DNA of 64,000 nucleotides, taken from assembly GCF_023015695.1 (NCBI RefSeq), contig NZ_JALKAS010000002.1:764501-828500 (forward strand), read 5' to 3'. Both the position numbers and the translations under genes were made by a program. The stretch's first letter is position 1. Every line of letters begins with the position of its first letter. Shown here piece after piece: positions 39,770 through 48,624 of this stretch. The notes under the pieces were generated by a model that worked only from the letters and a program-made list of their open reading frames with translations, was not told the origin of the DNA and made no database searches. The stretch comes from Jannaschia sp. S6380. Lineage in GTDB: Bacteria; Pseudomonadota; Alphaproteobacteria; Rhodobacterales; Rhodobacteraceae.

Positions 39770-40468
39770 TCAGGCAGCGTCCAGCTGGCGCGACAGGATG
39801 GTCGCGAACTCGTCCGCGAAGGCTTCGTAGTTGCCGGTGATGCGGTCGGCATCGCGGCTCAGCTTGTTGTAGAACACGACCGCCGGGATCGCGGCCAGCA
39901 GGCCCAGGCCCGTCGCCAGCAGCGCCTCGGCGATGCCGGGTGCCACGACGGCCAGGTTGGTGTTCTGGCTGATCGCGATCTGCTCGAACGCGTGCTTGAT
40001 GCCCCAGACCGTTCCGAACAGGCCCACGAACGGGCCGGTCGACCCGACCGTGGCCAGGAAGGTCAGCCCGCTGGTCAGGCGGTCGCGTTCCTTGGCGATG
40101 GCCACGTCCATCGTGCGGTCGATGCGCGACTGCGCCCCGGCGATCAGGCCGCCATCGTCGCGATGACTGCGCGACCATTCCTGCATGGCCGACGCGAAGA
40201 TGCGTTCCGAGGCCGATCGCGGCCGGTCGCCGATCTGGTCGTAGAGTTCGTCCAGCGGCTCGCCCGACCAGAAGGCTCGGTCGAAGGCGGCGGCGTGGCC
40301 GCGCGCGCGCCGGAACTGCATCACCTTCTGGATCAGGATCGCCCAGACCCAGATCGAGGCCGCGAACAGCATGATCATCACCACCTTCACGATGAAGGTC
40401 GCGCGCAGAAACAGCGCCCAGATCGAAAAGTCGATCTCGCTGGCAGCTGCCAGTACTTCGGTTTCCAT
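39770..40468 (-). CDS. tolQ: Tol-Pal system protein TolQ
   Basis: Proton channel subunit of the TolQRA motor. The 232-residue protein has three membrane helices (about residues 15-40, 135-160 and 170-195) and the family motifs FVGLFGTVWGIKHAF and GIAEALLATGLGLLAAIPAV. ATG 40468 is the natural start. The 174 bases between it and ybgC hold no gene; a short AT-richer stretch (ccttaatttgggtcg) may be part of a promoter, but I cannot define one. Confidence 0.97.
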   Translation of the reverse strand: METEVLAAASEIDFSIWALFLRATFIVKVVMIMLFAASIWVWAILIQKVMQFRRARGHAAAFDRAFWSGEPLDELYDQIGDRPRSASERIFASAMQEWSRSHRDDGGLIAGAQSRIDRTMDVAIAKERDRLTSGLTFLATVGSTGPFVGLFGTVWGIKHAFEQIAISQNTNLAVVAPGIAEALLATGLGLLAAIPAVVFYNKLSRDADRITGNYEAFADEFATILSRQLDAA

Positions 40469-40642
40469 GTGGACCGCCCGTCCTTAATTTGGGTCGTTTA
40501 TCGACCGCTTTGTGCTGCGCGGGATTCTAGCAGAAGGGAATGACCTTGGCGAGATGCTTCGGCCAATGCGCGGATCGTCGCGCGTCTTTTCGCGGCCACG
40601 CGATGTCCCGTGCTGCATGCCCGGGCCGCCCGGTGGGCACGC

Positions 40643-41029
40643 CTAGCGGCCCAGTTCCGCGATGGCCGGGGGCAGTCGGCGGGGGCGCCCCGAAAGATCC
40701 ATGCAGACGATGGTCACGCGGGCCCGGAACAGGTCGATTCCCCCGCGGGCGACCGTCTGCCGCAGGGTGAACCGCGCGGCCGAGCGTTCCGCCACTTTCG
40801 TCTCGATATCCAGAAGGTCGTCGTAGCGCGCCGGACTGAGATAGTCGGCGGACACATGCGACACCGCGAAGACGTGCCCCGCAGCGCGCATCGCGTCCTG
40901 GTCGATGCCCGCCGCGCGGACCATTTCCGACCGGGCCCGTTCGATGAATCTGAGGTAGTTCGCGTAGTAGACGATGCCGGCCAGGTCGACATCCTCGTAG
41001 TAGACGCGCACCTGCCAGAGATGGCTCAC
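40643..41029 (-). CDS. ybgC: Tol-Pal-associated acyl-CoA thioesterase YbgC
   Basis: Hot-dog-fold thioesterase at the head of many tol-pal operons, acting on short-chain or acyl-ACP thioesters near the membrane. The 128-residue product has the motif VYYEDVDLAGIVYYANYLRFIERAR (in pieces: YYEDVDLAGIVYYANYL with the catalytic Asp). GTG 41029 overlaps the stop of the upstream gene as GTGA and matches the family length; longer upstream frame is not conserved. Confidence 0.95.
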   Translation of the reverse strand: MSHLWQVRVYYEDVDLAGIVYYANYLRFIERARSEMVRAAGIDQDAMRAAGHVFAVSHVSADYLSPARYDDLLDIETKVAERSAARFTLRQTVARGGIDLFRARVTIVCMDLSGRPRRLPPAIAELGR

Positions 41030-41658
41030 TGGGCCCGCCCCAGCCGCGCGTAGAGTCGCAGCGCGTGGCTCGGGTCCTGCGCCATCGCGGGCAGGACGGG
41101 GTCGTAGGCCACGCGCATCACGTCCGCGATCTCGGGCCGCAGGATCGCGCGGCCGTCCGCCAGCGCCAACGGCGAATGGTCGGTGAACGCCGTGTCCGAC
41201 CACAGCAGGAGCGCCTGAACCATCTGGTTCAGGGCAAGCGTTTCGGCCGGGACGTCGGCCAGTTGATCGTCCATCCGCACGAAGCTGAAGCACGCTTTGA
41301 TCGCCCCGTCGTCGTCGAACCGGAAAATCCGGTACTGGTTCGCGTCCGCCGCGCGCAGCCGGACGACGAGCGCATCCAGTTCGGGGATTAATCTGTCGAG
41401 GTTGGGCGTATCCGTCAGCTCGCCCCAATCGGCGACGAAGAAAACCATCAGGTTCGCGCCCAGTTCGGCGTCGGTCTCGGCCAGCCGGTGGTCGGTCAGC
41501 ACGCAGAGCGCCTCGATCGCGCCCTTCAGGATCGAAACGGTCGCATCCGTCACGCCGAACACGACCGGCACGATCGGCCTGCCCCAGCGGGCGAAGAGGT
41601 ATGAGCGGTCGCTGCGGGTGAACAACGCCTCGACGGCTTCGGGGGAGAGGGACGTCAT
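41026..41658 (-). CDS. Conserved-type protein of unknown function upstream of ybgC
   Basis: A 210-residue soluble protein without signal peptide. It opens LSPEAVEALFTRSDRSYLFARWGRPIVPVVFG and later reads VFFVADWGELTDTPNLDRLIPEL and RIFRFDDDGAIKACFSFVRMD (quoted in part). The mixed alpha/beta pattern suggests one compact domain; I do not recognise the family. GTGA overlap with ybgC puts it at the head of the tol-pal transcript, so it may matter to that system or merely be carried with it. It diverges from prmA across 99 bases. Confidence 0.75.
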   Translation of the reverse strand: MTSLSPEAVEALFTRSDRSYLFARWGRPIVPVVFGVTDATVSILKGAIEALCVLTDHRLAETDAELGANLMVFFVADWGELTDTPNLDRLIPELDALVVRLRAADANQYRIFRFDDDGAIKACFSFVRMDDQLADVPAETLALNQMVQALLLWSDTAFTDHSPLALADGRAILRPEIADVMRVAYDPVLPAMAQDPSHALRLYARLGRAQ

Positions 41659-41757
41659 TCCCGTGGGGTGCCATGTCGATGCGCGGTCGTCCAGCCGGTC
41701 TGGACCCGGCCGGGCCTTCGGCGTAACCCGGCCCGACCAGAACCGGAGCGTCCGCGA

Positions 41758-42642
41758 ATGTCCGACATAACCCCCGCCAGCTGGACGGCGCTGACGATCT
41801 TGACCGACAGGCAGGCCGCCGAAGGATTGGGCCGGGCACTGGAGGAAACGATGGAGCCCGACGGTGTCGGCGTCTTCGAGATGGAGGATGGATCCGGCCT
41901 ATGGGAGGTCGGCGCCTACTTCGCCGAGGCGCCGGACCAGACCGCGCTTGCCCTGCTGGCGGCGGCCTTCGATGCCAGGCCGTTCGTCGTGTCCGAGGTG
42001 CCGCCCACCGATTGGGTCGCCCATGTGCGCCGCGAATTGCAGCCAGTCGAGGCGGGGCGGTTCTTCGTCTACGGCAGCCACGATGCGGACCGCGTTCCCG
42101 CCGGTCGGATCGCGCTTCTGATCGAGGCGGCGATGGCGTTCGGCACCGGTCATCACGGCACGACCCAGGGATGTCTTCTCGCCTTCGAGGAGCTGCTCGC
42201 GGACGGGCTGGCTCCGGTTTCTGTTGCCGATATCGGTGCGGGCACGGCCGTGCTGGCCATGGCCGCGGCCAAGGTCTGGCGCGACGTGCCCATCATCGCG
42301 TCGGATATCGACGAGGTCGCGGTGGACGTGGCGCGCGCCAACGCGGCGGTGAACGATCTGGCGGGTCGGCTGACCTGTATCGAGGCGGCAGGCTTCGCAC
42401 ATCCCGACCTGGCCGCCGACGCGCCGTTCGGCCTGATCTTCGCGAACATCCTCAAGGGCCCGCTGGTGGATCTGGCCCCCGAAATGGCCAACCATTGCGC
42501 CGCGGGGGGGTATGCCATCCTGTCGGGCATCCTGAACCCGCAGGCCGATGACGTCGTGGCAGCCTATGACGCCGCGGGGTTCGACCTTTTCCGGCAGCGC
42601 AGCCTGGGCGACTGGACAACGCTGACGCTGCGGCGGCGCTGA
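41758..42642 (+). CDS. prmA: Ribosomal protein L11 methyltransferase
   Basis: PrmA trimethylates ribosomal protein L11 with S-adenosylmethionine. The 294-residue product has the N-terminal substrate-recognition region, then AFGTGHHGTTQGCL, the SAM loop VADIGAGTAVLAMAAAK, SDIDEVAVDVARANAAVN, and FANILKGPLVDLAPEM, all characteristic of PrmA. ATG 41758 is preceded by GGAG 14 bases away. It ends at an intrinsic terminator shared with the convergent DUF1127 gene. Confidence 0.94.
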   Translation: MSDITPASWTALTILTDRQAAEGLGRALEETMEPDGVGVFEMEDGSGLWEVGAYFAEAPDQTALALLAAAFDARPFVVSEVPPTDWVAHVRRELQPVEAGRFFVYGSHDADRVPAGRIALLIEAAMAFGTGHHGTTQGCLLAFEELLADGLAPVSVADIGAGTAVLAMAAAKVWRDVPIIASDIDEVAVDVARANAAVNDLAGRLTCIEAAGFAHPDLAADAPFGLIFANILKGPLVDLAPEMANHCAAGGYAILSGILNPQADDVVAAYDAAGFDLFRQRSLGDWTTLTLRRR

Positions 42643-42650
42643 ACGAAAAC

Positions 42651-42673
42651 GGGCCGCTCCGAAGGAGCGACCC
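42651..42673 (-). terminator. Intrinsic terminator between prmA and the DUF1127 gene
   Basis: GGGCCGCTCC, loop GAA, GGAGCGACCC: a ten-pair stem with one mismatch. On the minus strand it is followed by CGTTTTCG, so it terminates the DUF1127 transcript; it can also stop prmA transcription coming the other way, although the T-run on that side is absent. Confidence 0.75.
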
Positions 42674-42707
42674 GCATCGGGCGTTCAGCCCGACCGAAGC
42701 ATCGTCT

Positions 42708-42899
42708 CTATCGACGCGACCAATTCACCAGGTCGGCACGCTCGAGGCCGATGTCGTTGAGTTCGCGCTCGGTCAGGCCGTTCAGCAGCTTGAGCGTCAC
42801 GCGGCGATCGTTCCAGGCGATGAGCATGCCCAGAACGTTGGAGATGAAACCGAAGGCGGGTGCCGGGCGGGCAGGGCGGAATTGGTCGAAGGTAGCCAT
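42708..42899 (-). CDS. DUF1127 mini-protein
   Basis: A 63-residue protein with an N-terminal variable part and the Arg-rich DUF1127 (YjiS-like) domain: IAWNDRRVTLKLLNGLTERELNDIGLERADL. In Rhodobacter sphaeroides the DUF1127 protein CcaF1 is an RNA-binding factor that affects small-RNA maturation and turnover; in Agrobacterium such proteins affect phosphate and carbon metabolism. ATG 42899 has AAGGAAC upstream. It is a stand-alone unit with its own candidate promoter (42966-42994) and terminator. Confidence 0.9.
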   Translation of the reverse strand: MATFDQFRPARPAPAFGFISNVLGMLIAWNDRRVTLKLLNGLTERELNDIGLERADLVNWSRR

Positions 42900-42965
42900 G
42901 ATGTGTTCCTTGGGGGGCGGATGGGCTGCGATGGATGCAGCCGATCGGCTGCTTCGGACATTCGG

Positions 42966-42994
42966 CAGATAGGACACGTTCGCAGACTGCACAA
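42966..42994 (-). promoter_or_regulatory. Candidate sigma-70-type promoter of the DUF1127 gene
   Basis: On the minus strand TTGTGC (42994-42989), a 17-base spacer and TATCTG (42971-42966) resemble -35 and -10 boxes. They lie about 67-95 bases upstream of the ATG at 42899. The match is moderate and untested. Confidence 0.4.
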
Positions 42995-43021
42995 ATATCG
43001 AGCAAGCATGCCTGACATGTG

Positions 43022-43040
43022 ATTTCTGCATGGCAGAAAT
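43022..43040. promoter_or_regulatory. Perfect inverted repeat in the DUF1127/ruvC divergent region
   Basis: ATTTCTGC, spacer ATG, GCAGAAAT: eight perfectly paired bases on each side of three. It sits 28 bases upstream of the candidate -35 box of the DUF1127 gene and about 130 bases upstream of ruvC. It has the form of an operator for a dimeric regulator; which one is unknown. Confidence 0.45.
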
Positions 43041-43170
43041 CCGATTGCGCAGCTCCAGAATTGCGTGGGGCGTTGGCGGGTTCCGTTCCGCCTACGTCTG
43101 TGCGGCGCTGGCCCAGCGGAAATCCTTGTGCTAGCTAGGATCAAAGCGAGAACATCGGGGCCTTGGCAGG

Positions 43171-43668
43171 ATGCGCATTTTGGGGATCGATCCGGGGCTT
43201 CGCGCCTGCGGCTGGGGTGTGGTCGACAGCGACGGGTCCCGGCTGCGCTACGTGGCCAGCGGCACCTGCCGGCCCGCCGGCGCCGACCTTGCCGAACGCC
43301 TTCTGTCACTGCACGGCGACCTCGGCGCCGTGGTCGCCGCTTACGGTCCGGACGCGGCCGCGGTCGAACAGACCTTTGTGAACGCGAACGGGCAGGGCAC
43401 GCTGAAACTGGGTCAGGCGCGCGGGGTGGCGATGCTGGTTCCGGCGCAGGCGGGGTTGGCCGTGGGGGAATATGCGCCCAATGCCGTCAAGAAGTCCGTG
43501 GTCGGCGTCGGTCACGCCGACAAGGCGCAGGTGCAGCACATGGTCCGCATGCAACTGCCCGGATGCGTCCCCGACAGCGACGATGCGGCGGATGCGCTTG
43601 CCATCGCGCTTTGTCATGCGTTCCATCTGCAATCCTCCGGTCGGCTCGCGGCCGCGATGCGGGCCTGA
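43171..43668 (+). CDS. ruvC: Crossover junction endodeoxyribonuclease RuvC
   Basis: Resolves Holliday junctions. The 165-residue product has the four catalytic acids at the E. coli positions: Asp7 (GIDPG), Glu66 (AVEQTFV), Asp138 and Asp141 (SDDAADAL). It leads ruvC-ruvA-ruvB, with nine bases before ruvA. No SOS box of the alphaproteobacterial form GTTC-N7-GTTC is evident in the 270-base region upstream. Confidence 0.96.
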   Translation: MRILGIDPGLRACGWGVVDSDGSRLRYVASGTCRPAGADLAERLLSLHGDLGAVVAAYGPDAAAVEQTFVNANGQGTLKLGQARGVAMLVPAQAGLAVGEYAPNAVKKSVVGVGHADKAQVQHMVRMQLPGCVPDSDDAADALAIALCHAFHLQSSGRLAAAMRA

Positions 43669-43677
43669 GGGGCGGAC

Positions 43678-44319
43678 ATGATCGGCAGGCTGACCGGACG
43701 GCTGGATCACAAGGCATCGGATCACGTACTGCTCGACGTGAACGGCGTCGGCTATCTGGTCTACTGCTCGGATCGCACGATCTCGGCCCTGCCGCCGGTC
43801 AAGTCGCCCTGCGCCCTCTGGACGGAACTCCTGGTGCGCGAGGATCTGCTGCAGCTCTTCGGCTTCCTGACCGTCCAGGAACGGGAATGGCATCGGCTGC
43901 TGACCGGAGTGCAGGGAATCGGGGCAAAGGGGTCGCTGGCGATACTCGGCACGCTCGGCGTGGATGGCGTGGCGCAGGCGATCGCGCTCGGGGATGCCAA
44001 TGCGGTCAAGGCGGCGCCGGGGGTCGGGCCGAAGATCGCGCAACGGGTCGTTCTCGAACTGAAGGGCAAGGCGCCCGCGATGATGATGATGGAAGAAGGC
44101 GATGCCGGGGGGGGCATCGTTCCTGTCTCCGACGGGGAAGCCCCGCCGCCATCCGCGCGCGGGCCGCAGGCCGGCCGGGCGGAGGCGCTGTCGGCCTTGG
44201 CCAATCTCGGCTATTCCCCGGTGGATGCCGCCCGCGCCGTGGCGTCGGTCGCGGGCGATGCCACGGACACGAGCGATCTGATCCGCGCCGCGCTGCGTGA
44301 ACTGGCCCCGAAGGACTGA
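43678..44319 (+). CDS. ruvA: Holliday junction DNA helicase subunit RuvA
   Basis: Tetrameric junction-binding subunit that loads RuvB. The 213-residue protein has the N-terminal OB fold ([20 protein letters not shown]), helix-hairpin-helix motifs ([18 protein letters not shown] and [19 protein letters not shown]) and, after a Gly/Pro linker that includes [11 protein letters not shown], the RuvB-binding C-terminal domain ([19 protein letters not shown]). ruvB follows by seven bases. Confidence 0.96.
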   Translation: MIGRLTGRLDHKASDHVLLDVNGVGYLVYCSDRTISALPPVKSPCALWTELLVREDLLQLFGFLTVQEREWHRLLTGVQGIGAKGSLAILGTLGVDGVAQAIALGDANAVKAAPGVGPKIAQRVVLELKGKAPAMMMMEEGDAGGGIVPVSDGEAPPPSARGPQAGRAEALSALANLGYSPVDAARAVASVAGDATDTSDLIRAALRELAPKD

Positions 44320-44326
44320 ACCCGCG

Positions 44327-45343
44327 ATGCGCGATCCCCTGCTCGACCCTGCGACCCCCGAGGATGTGCCGGATGACCGGGCCCTGCGCCCGCAGACCCT
44401 GGACGAGTTCATCGGCCAGGCCGAGGCCCGGTCCAACCTGAAGGTCTTCATCGAAAGCGCCCGTCGGCGCGAGGAGGCGATGGACCACGTCTTGTTCCAC
44501 GGCCCGCCCGGCCTGGGCAAGACGACCCTTGCGCAGATCATGGCGCGCGAACTGGGCGTTGGGTTCCGCATGACCTCCGGCCCGGTGCTGGCGCGGGCGG
44601 GGGACCTGGCAGCGATCCTGACGAACCTCGAAGCGCGGGACGTTCTCTTCATCGACGAGATCCACCGTTTGAACCCGGCCGTGGAGGAGGTGCTGTATCC
44701 GGCGCTGGAGGATTTCGCCCTCGACCTCGTGATCGGCGAGGGGCCGGCCGCGCGGACCGTGCGGATCGACTTGCAGCCGTTCACGCTCGTCGGTGCCACG
44801 ACCCGTCTGGGGCTGTTGACGACGCCGCTGCGTGACCGCTTCGGCATCCCGACGCGGCTGGAGTTCTATACCGTGCCGGAGCTGCATCACATCGTGACGC
44901 GCGGCGCACGTCTTCTCGGCGCGCCGGCCACGAAGGACGGCGCGCAGGAGATCGCGCGACGCGCAAGGGGCACGCCGCGCATTGCCGGGCGACTGCTGCG
45001 CCGGGTGGTCGACTTCGCCGTGGTCGAGGGCGACGGAACGGTGACCCAGGACATCGCGGATTCTGCGCTGACGCGGCTGGGCGTCGATCATCTCGGGCTC
45101 GACGCCTCCGACCGGCGCTATCTGCGGTTGATCGCCGAGAACTACGGCGGCGGCCCGGTCGGGATCGAGACGATCGCCGCCGCCCTGTCGGAGAGCCGCG
45201 ACGCGGTGGAAGAGGTGATCGAGCCCTACCTGCTGCAGCAGGGGTTGATCGCGCGCACGCCCCGGGGCCGGGCCCTCGCCGCCAAGGGATGGGTCCATCT
45301 GGGTCTGGACGCCCCCACGCGGAAGGATGATCTGTTCGGCTGA
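44327..45343 (+). CDS. ruvB: Holliday junction branch migration ATPase RuvB
   Basis: Hexameric motor that drives branch migration with RuvA. The 338-residue product has Walker [14 protein letters not shown], Walker [11 protein letters not shown], sensor 1 [18 protein letters not shown] and a C-terminal winged helix ([18 protein letters not shown]). ATG 44327 is used; further codons upstream overlap ruvA and are not conserved. Confidence 0.97.
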   Translation: MRDPLLDPATPEDVPDDRALRPQTLDEFIGQAEARSNLKVFIESARRREEAMDHVLFHGPPGLGKTTLAQIMARELGVGFRMTSGPVLARAGDLAAILTNLEARDVLFIDEIHRLNPAVEEVLYPALEDFALDLVIGEGPAARTVRIDLQPFTLVGATTRLGLLTTPLRDRFGIPTRLEFYTVPELHHIVTRGARLLGAPATKDGAQEIARRARGTPRIAGRLLRRVVDFAVVEGDGTVTQDIADSALTRLGVDHLGLDASDRRYLRLIAENYGGGPVGIETIAAALSESRDAVEEVIEPYLLQQGLIARTPRGRALAAKGWVHLGLDAPTRKDDLFG

Positions 45344-45419
45344 TGGCATGACTGGGGGCGGGGTTTCGCCCGACCGCCGGTCATCCTAGGGTCGTCGAAA
45401 TCCGCAAAGGGGCGCAATC

Positions 45420-46067
45420 ATGGTCAAGCTCGACATCCTGTCCGATCCGATCTGCCCCTGGTGCTACATCGGAAAGACGCATCTTTTCCGGGCCCTGCAA
45501 AAACTTCCCGATCACCCGTTCATCCTGGAATGGCATCCGTTTCAGTTGAACCCCGATATGCCTGCGGACGGGATGGACCGCCGCGCCTATCTGGAGGCGA
45601 AATTCGGCGGCAAGGATGGGGCGATGCGCGCCTATGCGCCCGTCGTGGAGGCGGTCGAGGCGGCGGGACTGGATGTCGCCCTGGACCGCATTGCGCGCAC
45701 GCCCAGCACGCTGGACGCCCACCGGCTGATCCACTGGGCGCGCCTTGAGCAGAAGCAGACCCATGCCGTCCAGGCCCTGTTCGAGGCCTATTTCGAAAAG
45801 GGACGCGACATCGGCGACATCGCGACCCTGATTGCGATCGGAACGCAGATCGGGATGGACGGCGACATGCTGACCCGCCTGTTCGCCACCGACGCCGATG
45901 CCCGGGACATCCGCGCCCGGGACGCCCATGCCCGCGAACGGGGCGTGACCGGCGTGCCGACCTTCATCCTGGCCAACCAGCATGTCCTGCGCGGCGCACA
46001 GCCGCCGGAACTGTGGGCGAAGGTGATCGACGACATCCTCGCGCAGATCGCCGCGGACGACGCGTGA
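45420..46067 (+). CDS. DsbA-family oxidoreductase (FrnE-like)
   Basis: A 215-residue cytoplasmic thioredoxin-fold protein with a helical insertion. The active site CPWC (Cys12, Cys15) follows the first strand (KLDILSDPICPWCYIGK) and the cis-Pro loop is GVTGVPTFI. This matches the FrnE/2-hydroxychromene-2-carboxylate isomerase-like group, which includes disulfide isomerases linked to stress tolerance. No signal peptide is present. The stop overlaps the MFS gene's GTG start as GTGA. Confidence 0.88.
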   Translation: MVKLDILSDPICPWCYIGKTHLFRALQKLPDHPFILEWHPFQLNPDMPADGMDRRAYLEAKFGGKDGAMRAYAPVVEAVEAAGLDVALDRIARTPSTLDAHRLIHWARLEQKQTHAVQALFEAYFEKGRDIGDIATLIAIGTQIGMDGDMLTRLFATDADARDIRARDAHARERGVTGVPTFILANQHVLRGAQPPELWAKVIDDILAQIAADDA

Positions 46068-47320
46068 CCAAGGCCGCCCCCGCGGTTCGTCCCGCGCTTT
46101 CGCTGCCGGAATTCGTCGCGCTGATGGCGATGCTGTCCGCGACGATCGCGTTTTCGATCGATGCGATGCTGCCGGCCCTGCCTGAAATCGGGCGGGAACT
46201 TTCGCCGGCGGACCCGAATGCCGCGCAACTGGTCATCGTGGCTTTCGTCTTCGGCATGGGGATCGGAACGCTGTTCTCCGGCCCGCTCTCGGACGCGGTG
46301 GGGCGCAAGCCGGTGATGATCGGGGGGGCCGTGGTGTATTGCGTGGCCGCGATCCTCTGCACGCTCGCCCCGGATCTGAAGACGATACTGGCGGCGCGCG
46401 TCCTGCAGGGTCTGGGGGCCAGCGGCCCGCGCGTGGTGGCCCAGGCGATGATACGGGATCTCTATGCCGGGCGGGGCATGGCGCGCGTGTCCAGCTTCAT
46501 CATGATGGTCTTCACGCTCGTCCCGGCGATCGCGCCGCTGATGGGCGCATTCATAATCGCGGGCTTCGGATGGCGCGGGGTCTTCTGGGCCTTTGTCCTT
46601 TTCTCGACGGTATCGGCCCTCTGGCTTGCCTTGCGCCAGCCCGAGACCCTACGCCCGGAGGCCCGCCGGACGCTCCGGCTGACGCGCTTGATCGCGGCCC
46701 TGCGCGAGGTGCTGGGTCATGCGAACGTGCGCCGGGCCATCATCGTGCAGACGCTGACCTTCGGCACGCTCTTCGCCACGATCACCAGCGTCCAGCCGAT
46801 CTACGACATCGCGTTCGGCATGGGCGAGAGCTTTCCGGTCTGGTTCGGCGTGATCGCCCTGCTTTCGGGGTCGGCCTCGTTCCTGAACGCGCGCCTCGTC
46901 GTTCGGGTTGGCATGGTCTGGCTGATCCGGCGGGCGGTTGCCGGCCATATGTGCCTGTCGGTGGTGCTGGCCGCGCTCTGGTTCGCGGACATGGTGCCCA
47001 TGTCGCTGCGCTTTCCGCTGTTCTTCGTCTGGCAAGTCGGCAGCTTCGCGCTCGCTGGGCTGACCATCGGCAACCTGAACGCCATCGCGATGCAGCCGAT
47101 GGGCCATCTGGCGGGCATGGCGTCTTCCGTCATCTCGGCCATCAGCACGATCCTCGCGGTCGCCGTCGCCGCCCCGATCGGCCTCGCTTTCGATGGCACG
47201 CCGTTCCCGCTCATGGCCGGCGTCGCGTTGAGCCTGCTGGTAGCCCTGGCCATTGCCGCGCGCCTGCAGGAGGAGCCGGTTCAGATCGAGGACCCCTTCG
47301 TGGGCCAGAAGGTGCGCTAG
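46064..47320 (+). CDS. Bcr/CflA-type MFS efflux transporter
   Basis: A 418-residue transporter with 12 hydrophobic segments. The phrase SIDAMLPALPEIGREL near the N-terminus and GPLSDAVGRKPVMIGG (MFS loop 2-3 motif) with RVLQGLGASGPRVVAQAMIRD are typical of the Bcr/CflA drug-resistance subfamily. GTG 46064 overlaps the DsbA-like stop, so the pair is cotranscribed. Substrate unknown. The stop TAG interlocks with that of the convergent antiporter gene in a CTAG. Confidence 0.9.
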   Translation: MTKAAPAVRPALSLPEFVALMAMLSATIAFSIDAMLPALPEIGRELSPADPNAAQLVIVAFVFGMGIGTLFSGPLSDAVGRKPVMIGGAVVYCVAAILCTLAPDLKTILAARVLQGLGASGPRVVAQAMIRDLYAGRGMARVSSFIMMVFTLVPAIAPLMGAFIIAGFGWRGVFWAFVLFSTVSALWLALRQPETLRPEARRTLRLTRLIAALREVLGHANVRRAIIVQTLTFGTLFATITSVQPIYDIAFGMGESFPVWFGVIALLSGSASFLNARLVVRVGMVWLIRRAVAGHMCLSVVLAALWFADMVPMSLRFPLFFVWQVGSFALAGLTIGNLNAIAMQPMGHLAGMASSVISAISTILAVAVAAPIGLAFDGTPFPLMAGVALSLLVALAIAARLQEEPVQIEDPFVGQKVR

Positions 47321-48606
47321 CCGTCCTGCGTGTCCTCCTTGTAGGGGTGGGTTTCGACGAGGTCCTCGCCGCCGAGGAAGATGTTGGCGGCATAGCCATG
47401 CACCAGGATCGACACGAGGATCACGACCACCGCAATCCGCCAGACCATGTCGATATCGCCGAAATCGGCATGGTTCTGGGCATAGGCGATGTAGAAGACG
47501 GAACCCATTCCGCGGATGCCGAAGAACGCCACGCTGTTGCGTTGGAACCGTGGGCAGTCGAACCCGATCAGGGCCAGCAGACCCGCCAGCGGCCGCAGGA
47601 TGAAGATCAGGAGGAGGGCGAAGGCCACCTCCTGCCAGGTCAGGCCCGACAGGGCGCCCGCCCCGACGAAGGTGCCCAGCCACAGCAGCAGTATGGCCAG
47701 CAGGATCGCCTCCAGCTGTTCGGCCCCGTGGTGGGCATATTTCTCGTATCCTTCGTCATCGGTGTTGCGGGTACGGGAACGTCCGCTCCGCGTCGCGCAG
47801 AAGACCGCGAGGAAGCCGTAGCCGTCGATCGCCTCCGTCACGCCGTAGCTGATCAGCGTGGCAGACAGGATGACGACGACCGCGTTCCAGGCTCCCTGCG
47901 ATCCGTCGCCGATGGGGCTGAAGATGATCCGACTGATGAGCCAGCCCACGGCGATGCCGACCACGACCCCCGCGGCCACCCGATAAAGGACGTCGAACCC
48001 GATCCACGACCATAGCCATGCCTCGCCGCCGACCATCTGCGACACACCCAGCGTCGCGGCATGGATGGCCAGATAGATGAACGGAAAGGCCAGGCCGTCG
48101 TTCAGGCCCGCCTCGGCGGTCAGCGCGACCTCCATCGCGGTTTCCCCCTTGCCCGGCGGAGAGACCTGGACCGACCGGGCCAGCACCGGATCGGTGGGCG
48201 CAAGCGCCGCCGCCAGCAGAAGCGCCGCCGGCAGCGACAGGCCAAGCCAGGACGACCCGAGAAACGCGACGGCCCCGATCGTCAGCGGCATCGTCACCAC
48301 CAGCAGGCGCCAGGTCGGGTTCCATCGCCGCCAGCTTGCCGGCGTGTCGATGGCAAGGCCCGCGCCGGCCAGCGAGATGATGACGATCAGTTCCGCGGCA
48401 TGTTCGACCACGCCCGACTGCCAGCCGCCGCGCAGGGGGTCGATATGCAGCATCCCCGCCGCGGACAAGGCCGCCCCGATCAGTACGTAGAGCAGCGGCA
48501 GGTTGAAGACCTTGTAGCGTTGCAACGCCGGTTGCAGGGTCAGCCCGAACAGGGCCAGCCCCACGATGGTATAGATTACGTCGCGCCCGTCGATCGTTCC
48601 CCACAT
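47317..48606 (-). CDS. NhaP-type Na+(K+)/H+ antiporter
   Basis: A 429-residue CPA1-family exchanger with about 12 hydrophobic segments. Key features are AALAPTDPVLARSVQV and ALTAEAGLNDGLAFPFIY, containing the Asp-rich ion-binding site NDG, and an Arg-rich cytoplasmic loop (TRSGRSRTRN). It ends in a short acidic tail. It probably exports Na+ or K+ in exchange for protons. It lies 18 bases downstream of mfd on the same strand. Confidence 0.92.
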   Translation of the reverse strand: MWGTIDGRDVIYTIVGLALFGLTLQPALQRYKVFNLPLLYVLIGAALSAAGMLHIDPLRGGWQSGVVEHAAELIVIISLAGAGLAIDTPASWRRWNPTWRLLVVTMPLTIGAVAFLGSSWLGLSLPAALLLAAALAPTDPVLARSVQVSPPGKGETAMEVALTAEAGLNDGLAFPFIYLAIHAATLGVSQMVGGEAWLWSWIGFDVLYRVAAGVVVGIAVGWLISRIIFSPIGDGSQGAWNAVVVILSATLISYGVTEAIDGYGFLAVFCATRSGRSRTRNTDDEGYEKYAHHGAEQLEAILLAILLLWLGTFVGAGALSGLTWQEVAFALLLIFILRPLAGLLALIGFDCPRFQRNSVAFFGIRGMGSVFYIAYAQNHADFGDIDMVWRIAVVVILVSILVHGYAANIFLGGEDLVETHPYKEDTQDG

Positions 48607-48624
48607 CGGGGGGGACCTAGCCCG

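Noticed and set aside
43041..43170. SOS (LexA) box upstream of ruvC
   Set aside because: No GTTC-N7-GTTC or GAAC-N7-GAAC pattern is present; a GTTCCGTTC near 43080 has the wrong spacing.
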